Shown: positions 27,701 through 34,495 of the stretch, one piece after another | Numbering within the stretch: position 1 is the first letter of the stretch | How the letters are laid out: the number at the start of each line of letters is the position of its first letter | Source: Novosphingobium sp. ST904 | Lineage (GTDB): Bacteria > Pseudomonadota > Alphaproteobacteria > Sphingomonadales > Sphingomonadaceae | Direction of reading: 5' to 3' | NCBI RefSeq assembly: GCF_001298105.1 | Contig: NZ_LGJH01000126.1 | Location: 1-49,722, forward strand | DNA: 49,722 nt | Position numbers and translations under genes: made by a program | The notes under the pieces: generated by a model | What the model was told of the DNA's origin: nothing | Databases searched by the model: none | What the model saw: the letters and a program-made list of their open reading frames with translations, nothing else

Positions 27701-28332
27701 ACCAGTTGCCCGGCAACCTCGTGCTGGGCGTGGAGGCTGACATTTCGGCGGGCAACCTCGGCAGTTGGTCGGGCGTGCCGGTTTCGGAGGAAAGCACCGC
27801 GACCCAGTGGTTGCGCAACAACCACCAGCTTGAATCGGACACGCGCTACAACTGGGATCGCATGATCACCCTGCGCGGCAAGCTGGGCTATTCGCTCGGC
27901 CGCACGCTGATCTACGGCACCGGCGGCATCGGCTGGCTGCGCGAAACGCAGACCCGCAACCAGTATCGTTCCGTCGACGCGCAGAATCGCGGCATCGGCA
28001 GCGCGCTGGAGCATCTCTTCGCCGAAGAGGATCGCAAGAACCGGCAAGGGTTCGTGCTGGGCGGCGGGGTGGAGCGGGCGATCGGCGATCATTGGTCGGT
28101 CCGCGCGGAATACAGTTACGCCCGCTTCGAGCGGAAGACCTTCAGCTTCGCAAAGGCCCGCGAAGGCGTGAGCATCGCCTATAGCGACTTCGACGTCACC
28201 TGGCACGACGACGGGACCGTATCCTGGGAATATGTCAACGGCCCGGGCAGCTCGAACATCGCCAACGGCCGCAAGGTGCGCTCGGACGCGGACCTTCACA
28301 ATATCCGCCTCGGCGTCAGCTACCGCTTCTGA
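24783..28332 (+). CDS. Heme TonB-dependent receptor fused to a C-terminal Omp25-like beta-barrel (two one-base breaks)
   Basis: About 1183 residues after repair. A signal peptide (to AASTPAAAQS) is followed by an STN domain at about 45-110 (SYDVAAGSLADALNDFAEQS), then the plug (SVSVITRETLEAYPGQSPAD, LDVNIRGLQGQGRVPVTVDG) and the 22-strand barrel with the NPDLHKEE box found in heme receptors. The receptor's terminal strand (TFRIGLTGKLG, about residue 898) is not followed by a stop: after a 20-residue linker, DWTGPYIGADFGYGLG opens a 265-residue outer-membrane beta-barrel domain of the Omp25/porin-like family ending NIRLGVSYRF. From 27447 to 28332 this is one uninterrupted frame, so the fusion does not depend on repair. 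Breaks lie at 25207-25213 (GGGGG run) and about 27436 (GCGGGG for GCCGGGG). Heme oxygenase and tonB follow. Confidence 0.87.
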
Positions 28333-28347
28333 TCGAAGGACATGCCC

Positions 28348-28940
28348 ATGACCACCAGAACCCTTGAAGATACCCGCGCCGCCCGCTCAAAGGCGCAACC
28401 CATGCCACGCATGACAGGCTGGATCGTTCGATCATGGAAGCGGCCTTTTTCGCCAGCCTCGACGGTTATATTCGCTTCGCGACGATGCAGCATGGCTTTC
28501 ACCGCGATATCGATGCGCTTTACGATGTCCCCCGCCTGCGAGTGCTGCTGCCGGGGCTGGACGGGCGGCGGCGGCTGGCGCTGATCGCGGCGGACCTGCA
28601 TGACCTGAAGGTTCCGCTCCCCCGGGCAGAGGCGCCGCCGGTCTTCCTGCCGGATGCAGAGCCGGACGTGCCCACCGCGCTGGGCTGGCTCTATGTTGCC
28701 GAGGGTTCGAACATGGGGGCGGCGCTGCTGCGCAAGGAGGCGGCAAGGCTGGGGATGTCGGATACGCACGGGGCACGCCATCTTGCGCCTGCACCGGAGG
28801 GGCCCGCCGCACATTGGCGCGCCTTCACGGCCGCGCTGAATGCCGTTGAACTCTCCGAAGGGGAAGAGGCGCGCACCATTGCCGGAGCCAATGCCGCCTT
28901 CGCGCGGGTGCAGGCCCTTGCCGATGCCAGCTTCGCCTGA
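28348..28940 (+). CDS. hemO: Heme oxygenase (one-base break near 28395)
   Basis: About 197 residues after repair; cytosolic enzyme that opens the heme ring to release iron. ATG 28348 follows GAAGGA at 7 bases. The start (TTRTLEDTRAARSKA) joins, after restoring one G in GGCGCAACC at 28391-28398, to ATHATHDRLDRSIMEAAFFA, which carries the likely heme-ligating His in the first helix. Further on, GWLYVAEGSNMGAALLRKEA is the conserved distal-helix motif of HemO/BphO-type bacterial heme oxygenases, with the glycines that allow heme access. The gene is 15 bases after the heme receptor and overlaps tonB, which matches the function. A biliverdin-producing BphO for phytochrome is less likely, as no phytochrome gene is near. 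Confidence 0.85.
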
Positions 28941-29715
28941 GATACGGGACGACTGCGGCCACCGGGAGCCGCGCGGCGAAAGAGCCTGCGCGTTGGCGGA
29001 GGAATCTTACTCCACGCCGGGGCGAACGCGCTATGCCGACCTGCCGCCGGACCGGCTGACCCGGTGCATGGGGCTTGGCAGCACGACTTTCCTGATCCTT
29101 GCCGTACTGGCGCTCGGTTTCGTGACCTGGCGGATCGTTCCCGCGGCGGCGGAATCCTCCCGGCCGCTGCTGCTCGAATTCAAGCCTCCCGCCGCTCCGC
29201 CCGAGCCGGACATGCAAGTGCCGGAAGGTCCGAGGCAGGTGGAGCAGAAAGCGCAGGCACAACCGGAAAGCAGTGAGGCCCCGCCGCCGCTGGAGCCGGA
29301 AAGCAATCCGTCGGTCCCCTCATCGCCGGCCCGGCCCCCGGCCGAACCCGCCTCGGTGGCGGAGGCCGTTCCGGAAACCACCGCCCCGCGATCGCTTCCC
29401 GCACCGCCTGCCGAACGGGCGGCGAATGACGCGAAGGTGACGTGGGAAGCCCTGCTGCTCTCCCATATGGAAAGATATCGCCGCTATCCGGCGACGGCGC
29501 GATCTCGCGGAGAGCAGGGGATCGCCTATGTCCAGTTCACCATGAACCGCGAGGGGCGCGTGCTTTCGGCGAGAATCGGCCGATCGTCCGGTTCGGCTTT
29601 GCTGGACGGCGCAGCCCTTGCTACGATCCGCCGGGCTCAGCCCTTGCCTGCGATACCCGCGGACAGGCCCGATCCGCAGAGGCTTACGGTTCCGGTGGAA
29701 TTCTTCACGCAATAA
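28924..29715 (+). CDS. tonB: TonB energy-transducing protein
   Basis: A 263-residue TonB. ATG 28924 overlaps the heme oxygenase gene by 17 bases. After about 45 polar cytoplasmic residues there is one membrane helix (STTFLILAVLALGFVTW), a Pro/Glu-rich periplasmic spacer at about 75-165 with many PP and PE steps, and the C-terminal TonB domain (HMERYRRYPATARSRGEQGI, AYVQFTMNREGRVLSARIGR, SSGSALLDGAALATIRRA). No exbB or exbD is present, so it must share the housekeeping ExbBD. Being last in the heme operon, it probably serves the fused heme receptor specifically. The cytoplasmic extension is longer than in most TonB proteins. Confidence 0.92.
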   Translation: MPASPEIRDDCGHREPRGERACALAEESYSTPGRTRYADLPPDRLTRCMGLGSTTFLILAVLALGFVTWRIVPAAAESSRPLLLEFKPPAAPPEPDMQVPEGPRQVEQKAQAQPESSEAPPPLEPESNPSVPSSPARPPAEPASVAEAVPETTAPRSLPAPPAERAANDAKVTWEALLLSHMERYRRYPATARSRGEQGIAYVQFTMNREGRVLSARIGRSSGSALLDGAALATIRRAQPLPAIPADRPDPQRLTVPVEFFTQ

Positions 29716-29731
29716 GGCCGGAAATGGCGGC

Positions 29732-29759
29732 AGGCGCGGCACCTGAAAGCGCCGCGCCT
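29732..29759. terminator. Hairpin between convergent tonB and bdcA-like genes
   Basis: AGGCGCGGC, a 10-base loop and GCCGCGCCT give a 9-bp perfect stem in the 50-base gap between two converging genes. It can act on both strands. No long T-run follows. Confidence 0.6.
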
Positions 29760-29765
29760 CTTGGG

Positions 29766-30479
29766 TCAGGCCGCGAAGCCGCCGTCGATCGTGTAGAGCC
29801 CCGCGGTGACGAAACCGGCTTCCTCGCTCGCCAGCCAGGCGACGAGGTTCGCGATTTCGTCCGGCTTGCCGTGGCGGGGCAGCGCCATGAAGCCGTGGAG
29901 AGCCTCTGCCATGCCGCCGTCGGCAGGGTTCATCTCGGTATCGACCGGGCCGGGCTGGACGACGTTGACGGTAATGCCGCGCGGGCCGAAATCGCGGGCA
30001 AGACCGCGCGCCATGCCCTGGATCGCCGACTTGGTGAGCGCATAGGCCGCGCCTCCGGCAAACGGCATGCGGTCTCCGTTGGTCGAACCGATCACAATGA
30101 TGCGCCCGCCTTCGGGCATGGAGCGTGCCGCCTCGACCGAGGCGAAGTAGGGCGCACGCACATTCACGTCGATCATGCGGTCGATGGCGTCGGGATCGAG
30201 TTCGAGCGGATCGCCGGTGACCAGAAGACCGGCGCTGACGACGAGGATGTCGATCGCGCCCGCCTCGCTGACAGTGGCGATCAGCGCATCGCGGTTGGAA
30301 GCGTCGGATCGTACGGCGGTGGAGCCGGTTTCCGCGGCCAGTGCCTCGGCCGCGTCCCGCGATCCGGCGTAAGTGAATGTCACCGATGCGCCTTCCCCGG
30401 CCAGGCGTTGGACGATCGAGGCGCCGATGCCGCGGCTGCCGCCGATGACGAGCGCCTTCTTTCCAGTGAAGCGAGCCAT
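29766..30479 (-). CDS. bdcA: BdcA-like SDR oxidoreductase
   Basis: A 237-residue short-chain dehydrogenase. The cofactor motif GGSRGIGASIVQRLAGEGA is at the start, with FTYAGSRDAAEALAAETGS after it. The catalytic YxxxK is in AAYALTKSAIQGMARGLARD, and NVVQPGPVDTEMNPADGGM and FVTAGLYTIDGGFAA close the protein. Throughout, the pattern closely matches my memory of E. coli BdcA (YjgI), reported to bind cyclic-di-GMP and promote biofilm dispersal, including the PEGGRIIVIGSTNGDRMPFA segment. No TetR-type bdcR repressor is adjacent, so function transfer should be cautious; a general NADPH-dependent carbonyl reductase remains possible. It is monocistronic and convergent with tonB. Confidence 0.85.
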   Translation of the reverse strand: MARFTGKKALVIGGSRGIGASIVQRLAGEGASVTFTYAGSRDAAEALAAETGSTAVRSDASNRDALIATVSEAGAIDILVVSAGLLVTGDPLELDPDAIDRMIDVNVRAPYFASVEAARSMPEGGRIIVIGSTNGDRMPFAGGAAYALTKSAIQGMARGLARDFGPRGITVNVVQPGPVDTEMNPADGGMAEALHGFMALPRHGKPDEIANLVAWLASEEAGFVTAGLYTIDGGFAA

Positions 30480-30584
30480 TACGAAATTCCTTTCGAGTGC
30501 GATGGGATGCCTTGGTTCCGGGGAAGAGCCGCAAGATAAGCGGCTTGGAAATCCATTCCGTCAACACAAGAACGCGCCAGTCTG

Positions 30585-31898
30585 CTACATCTTCGGCAGG
30601 CTGCGCTTGCGCCGGTCGTGCGACACTGCGGTGGCGATGGCGATGTCTCCCACCACGTTGACCATCGTGCGGAACATGTCGAGCAGCCGGTCCACTCCGA
30701 TGACAAGGCCGATGCCTTCTGCCGGGAGGCCGGTGAGCGCGAGGACGGCGGCGACGGTCGGCAGCGAGCCGGCAGGGACGCCGATCGTGCCCATGCCCGC
30801 CAGGGCGGCGACCACCAGTACAAGGCCCTGCCGTCCGAGCGAAAGGTCCATGCCGAAGAACTGGGCAATGAAAAGGACGGTCACGGCCGTGTAGATCGCG
30901 GTGCCGCCCTGGTTCGCGATGGTTCCGGTGCCCAGCACCAGCCGGGCGACGCGCGGCGGCAGGCGCAAGTCAAGCTCGGCGGCCCGCAGCGCGCTCGGCA
31001 GGGTGGCGTTGGAGGAGGATGTGCAGAAGGCGATGACGGCTGGCTCCTGCACGCCGCGCAGGAACGCCAGCGGCGTCACTTCGCCGCGCATCCAGACGAC
31101 GGCGAAGAATGTCAGCGCGATCTGCAGCAGGAGCGCCGCCACTACCACCGCAACATAGGCGCTGAGGTACAGCAGCAAGTGCCAGCCGAACACGAGCGTC
31201 AGGTCGAACATGAAGCAGGTGACCGCAACGGGCGCGAGCCGCGCCACATGGGCGAGCACGTGCATACCGGCATCGAACACCCGCTCGCTGGTCGCCAGAA
31301 CGTGGCCGGTCCGCCGCGTGCGCAGGAAGGTCAGGACCATGCCGGCCAGTACCGATGCGATGATGACGATCTTTATGGGCCGCTCGACCGCGGCGTAGGA
31401 GAACAGCGTGTCGATCATGCCCGGCGAAGCGGGGGCATGGCTTGCCGCCAGAAGTTGCTGGCCGATCTCGGCAGGCACCACGTCGCCCGGGCGAAAGAGG
31501 TTGGCCATGGCCAGCCCGATGAGCGCGGCGGCGACGGACGCGGCCAGCATGTGCGCCAGCGTCGACACCAGCAGTTGCCGCATTCCCGCCATGTTGCGGA
31601 TTCGCGCTATGCCGCTGACGATCGCGGATACGAGCAGCGGCACGATCAGCAGGAACAGCGCGAAAAGGAACGCCTGCTCCACCGGCCTGACGAACCAGTG
31701 CATCAGCAGCGCCGTGGCGGGCGAATCTCCGGCGAACAGCCCGGCCAGCGTGCCGCCGCCCATGCCGAGGAGGAAGCCGCCCAGCAGCCACACCTGCAGA
31801 TGCGGTTTGAACCGGTTGCGCGGCCGGATGCCGGAAGGCGGGAGGGACGGGTTGGCTGTCTCGATCATCGGGTTGATCGAAGGAGGTTTTGCGGACAT
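30585..31898 (-). CDS. Dicarboxylate/amino acid:cation symporter (DAACS, GltP/DctA-like)
   Basis: A 437-residue inner-membrane symporter starting at ATG 31898, with AGGATC 6 bases upstream; ATG 31937 would add 13 residues. Family features are clear: an amphipathic start with helix 1 (VWLLGGFLLGMGGGTLAGL), FALFLLIVPLLVSAIVSGIA, the serine-rich re-entrant loop AFCTSSSNATLPSA, the second re-entrant motif GTGTIANQGGTAIYTAV with the NQGGT cation site, and IGVDRLLDMFRTMVNVVGD with the substrate-binding Asp/Arg region. It imports glutamate, aspartate or C4-dicarboxylates with H+ or Na+. Its upstream region contains a 17-bp motif shared with the two-component operon and the TonB receptor operon, pointing to control by the adjacent response regulator. 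Confidence 0.9.
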   Translation of the reverse strand: MSAKPPSINPMIETANPSLPPSGIRPRNRFKPHLQVWLLGGFLLGMGGGTLAGLFAGDSPATALLMHWFVRPVEQAFLFALFLLIVPLLVSAIVSGIARIRNMAGMRQLLVSTLAHMLAASVAAALIGLAMANLFRPGDVVPAEIGQQLLAASHAPASPGMIDTLFSYAAVERPIKIVIIASVLAGMVLTFLRTRRTGHVLATSERVFDAGMHVLAHVARLAPVAVTCFMFDLTLVFGWHLLLYLSAYVAVVVAALLLQIALTFFAVVWMRGEVTPLAFLRGVQEPAVIAFCTSSSNATLPSALRAAELDLRLPPRVARLVLGTGTIANQGGTAIYTAVTVLFIAQFFGMDLSLGRQGLVLVVAALAGMGTIGVPAGSLPTVAAVLALTGLPAEGIGLVIGVDRLLDMFRTMVNVVGDIAIATAVSHDRRKRSLPKM

Positions 31899-31960
31899 CG
31901 GTGATCCTGTTGCCGCGCCCGGAAGCGCTTGGCTCATGGCGCTGATGCTGGAGCGAAAAC

Positions 31961-31977
31961 CCTGTCAGCAAGCTGTC
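31961..31977 (-). promoter_or_regulatory. Candidate response-regulator site before DAACS symporter
   Basis: Read on the minus strand this is GACAGCTTGCTGACAGG, an 11-bp-period direct repeat of GACAG. It matches two other sites in the window (34288-34304 and 34343-34359) at 14 of 17 positions in all three. It overlaps the last codons and stop of the sensor kinase gene and lies 62 bases before the symporter ATG. Period and placement fit an OmpR-family dimer site. Confidence 0.6.
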
Positions 31978-33506
31978 GCGAGGGCGAAGTGTTGCGCTTC
32001 CTGTTCGATTTCGGTGGCTGCGGATGCCGGCGCGCGCGCGAAGTCTATGCTCGCCAGTACGCCGCGTCCGCCCGCTCCCGGTTCAAGCTGGACATGCGCG
32101 CCCATGCGCTCCGCAAGGGCGCGCACGATGGAAAGGCCAAGGCCGCTGCCGGTCGCCCCGTTCTCTGTCGGCGCGCGATAGAAGCGTTCGAACACGCGCT
32201 CCCGGTCCTGCCGGGCAATGCCGGGGCCATCGTCCTCCACCTCGACGCGGGCGCGCCCCGCGCGGCGCAGCACGCGCACGGTAACGGTGCCGTCGGGGCG
32301 GTTGTAGCGCACGGCGTTGTCCAGCAGGTTGCCGATCATCTCGGCCGCGAGCACGGGATGGCCGGCTGCGCGGAGAGGGCCGTCATCAGCCCCCTCGAAG
32401 CCGATGTCGAGACTGGCTGCTCCCGGCTGCGCGCCGGGCCGCGCGAGATCGGCGGCGACGGCGGCAAGATCGAAGCTCGCGTCCTCGGCAATGCCCTGTT
32501 CCTCGGTGCGGGCAAGCGCGATGAGCTGCATCAGCAGGCGCTCCAGCGAAAGCACGGCATTGCCGATATCCTGAAGCGCGGTCGCCCCGCGCGGCGAACC
32601 GGGGCCGTAGCGTTCCAGCACGTCGAGATGGATGCGGACCACCGCGAGCGGGGTGCGCATCTGGTGCGAGGCATTGGCAGTGAACTGGCGCAGCGAATCC
32701 ACGGCGCGCTCGGTGCGGGCAAGGAGGGCGTTGAACGAATTCGCCAGCAAACGGGCTTCGCGCGGGGCGTTCTCCTCCAGCCTGAGCCGGAACTGCGGCG
32801 GTGGTTCGCGGCGCGCGGTCTCGATCTGCCCGGCAAGTGAGGCGAAGGGCCTGAGCCCCCATGTGATCGCCCAGTAGAACAGCAGCACCGCCGTCATCGC
32901 GATCAGCACGCCCGCGCCCAGCACGCGCAGGAAGTAGGTCTGCTGGTAGGCCCAGCGATCGTCCACGAAGTCTGCCACCTGAACCACCACCGCGCGACCG
33001 TTGCGGTGGAGGCGGCGGATTTCGGTGGCGATGCGCACGGGCTTGTCGCGCAGGCGGCCGTCACGAAGGTAGGCGGGCTGGATCACGCCGCCGGCATCGC
33101 GCGGGTCGACATAGCCGCCGGTGAGCGGGGTATTGCGATACGTGCGCGGGAAGCTGGCGGCGGGCAGGCGTCTGGTCGTGCTGCCGGTGCGGGTATCGTA
33201 CTGAGGCGGGGGCGCCAGGTCGCGTTCCCCGGCAAGCAGCCGGTCGCCGTCCCAGATGCTGTAGTGAGTGACGGGGGCGGAGCGGCGTTGCAGCAGATGG
33301 ACCGCAAGCGGCAGCAACCGATCGCGCAAGGTATCGTCTGCATCGGTGGCCTGGCTGAGGACTCTTACCGAACCGACGAGGATGCGATCGGAGGTCATCG
33401 CCCCGGAACGCTGGATCATCCAGCAGGTTATGCCGCCGAAGGTCACCGCCAGAGCCAGCAGCGGCACCATGACCGCTGCGGTGAGACGGGATCGCAGAGA
33501 GGCCAT
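31965..33506 (-). CDS. Sensor histidine kinase, TctE-like
   Basis: A 513-residue inner-membrane kinase. Membrane helix 1 is at about 8-30 (AAVMVPLLALAVTFGGITCW). A periplasmic TctE-type sensor domain follows to about 200, with ILVGSVRVLSQATD and VVVQVADFVDDR. Helix 2 is at about 205-228, then a HAMP-like linker, the H box FTANASHQMRTPLAVVRIHL with the phospho-accepting His near residue 279, the N box (NLLDNAVRYN) and the ATP-lid motifs DDGPGI and GSGLGLSIV. Its ATG overlaps the response-regulator TGA by one base. TctE homologues sense tricarboxylates; here the linked targets (symporter, receptor, peptidases) suggest a carboxylate or amino acid/peptide ligand, which is inference. Confidence 0.93.
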   Translation of the reverse strand: MASLRSRLTAAVMVPLLALAVTFGGITCWMIQRSGAMTSDRILVGSVRVLSQATDADDTLRDRLLPLAVHLLQRRSAPVTHYSIWDGDRLLAGERDLAPPPQYDTRTGSTTRRLPAASFPRTYRNTPLTGGYVDPRDAGGVIQPAYLRDGRLRDKPVRIATEIRRLHRNGRAVVVQVADFVDDRWAYQQTYFLRVLGAGVLIAMTAVLLFYWAITWGLRPFASLAGQIETARREPPPQFRLRLEENAPREARLLANSFNALLARTERAVDSLRQFTANASHQMRTPLAVVRIHLDVLERYGPGSPRGATALQDIGNAVLSLERLLMQLIALARTEEQGIAEDASFDLAAVAADLARPGAQPGAASLDIGFEGADDGPLRAAGHPVLAAEMIGNLLDNAVRYNRPDGTVTVRVLRRAGRARVEVEDDGPGIARQDRERVFERFYRAPTENGATGSGLGLSIVRALAERMGAHVQLEPGAGGRGVLASIDFARAPASAATEIEQEAQHFALATAC

Positions 33507-34167
33507 CAGGCCTCCAACATGTAGCCGAGGCCGCGGATCGTGCGAATGGTCGGGCCGTCCGGCATGAGCTTGCGGCGCAGGCGGCCTACATAGACTTCCA
33601 GTGCGTTGGGCGCGACCGCATCGGCGAAGTTGAATACCTCGGAATTGAGCCTCTGCTTGGTGACGACCTTGCCAGGGCGGCCCATCAGGGTTTCCAGGAC
33701 GGCCAGTTCGCGCCGCCGCAGGTCCACCACGGCGCTCCTGAGTTCGACCACGCGGGTCGAAGGTCGAGGCTGAGGCCGCCGACGCGCAGCACCGGGTCCG
33801 CCGTGCCCTGGCTGCGCCGGATCAGCGCGCGAAGGCGCGATTCCAGTTCGCGCGGATGGAACGGCTTGGACAGATAATCGTCCGCGCCCCGGTCCAGCCC
33901 GGCGATGCGGTCGCTCACGGCGTCGCGCGCGGTGAGGATGAGGACCGGCGTGGCATTGCCCCTTCGCCGCAGCGACTGGAGCACCTCCAGCCCGTCCAGG
34001 TCCGGCAGGCCGAGGTCGAGGATGGTCGCGTTGTAGGTTTCGGCGGCCAGTACATCGAGCGCTTCCTCGCCGCTGCCGACAACGTCGACGACAAATCCCG
34101 CCGCACTCATCGAGGCATCCATCCCACGCGCCAGACGCTCGTCGTCTTCCACGATCAATATACGCAA
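33506..34167 (-). CDS. OmpR-family response regulator, TctD-like (one-base break near 33758)
   Basis: 220 residues after repair. The receiver domain has the acidic pair in MRILIVEDDERL, the phospho-acceptor Asp51 in ILDLGLPDLDG, and Thr/Ala and Lys in LILTARDA and DYLSKPF. The winged-helix output domain contains RRRELAVLETLMGRPGKVVT, NALEVYVGRLRRKL and IRTIRGLGYML. These halves are in different frames, joined when one base is restored at 33757-33760 (CTTCGACCC read as CTTCGGACCC), giving LSLDLRTRVVELRSAVV. I chose TTG 34167 because GGGAG lies 7 bases upstream and the product then starts exactly at the receiver domain. It probably binds the three 17-bp sites found before its own operon, the TonB receptor and the symporter. 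Confidence 0.88.
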
Positions 34168-34287
34168 CAACTCACTCCCTCGTACGAGTTGCAGCATCCT
34201 CTTCCGGTTGGCCGTCTTGTTGTCATGGGCGCCGGCCCTGATCCGGCGCAACTTTCTTCCGTTTGATTCGGCACTCTGTGAACCGAA

Positions 34288-34304
34288 CCTGTCATCAACC
34301 TGTC
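34288..34304 (-). promoter_or_regulatory. Candidate response-regulator site before its own operon
   Basis: On the minus strand this reads GACAGGTTGATGACAGG, 120 bases before the response-regulator start and in the same orientation relative to the gene as the other two copies. It suggests autoregulation. It lies in the 328-base divergent gap 34168-34495, which holds no gene. Confidence 0.6.
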
Positions 34305-34342
34305 GCGATGGGCAAGATTCTTTTTGCAGCGCAGCATGCAAT

Positions 34343-34359
34343 GACAGCTTCGTGACAGG
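34343..34359 (+). promoter_or_regulatory. Candidate response-regulator site before TonB receptor operon
   Basis: GACAGCTTCGTGACAGG, 136 bases before the receptor ATG, facing the receptor. Together with the minus-strand copy 38 bases away it makes a divergent arrangement in the shared promoter region. Confidence 0.6.
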
Positions 34360-34495
34360 TGGGTGCCGTCAGCTTCCCTGTGTCGGGAGGGGAAACCTCG
34401 ACAACGAACCGAATCCAGTCCGTTCCGCGCAGAAGATCGCCCATTACCGGCGACGGCGCGGGCGGGGCGTGGATCGGCTGCAACAGGGGGCAATC

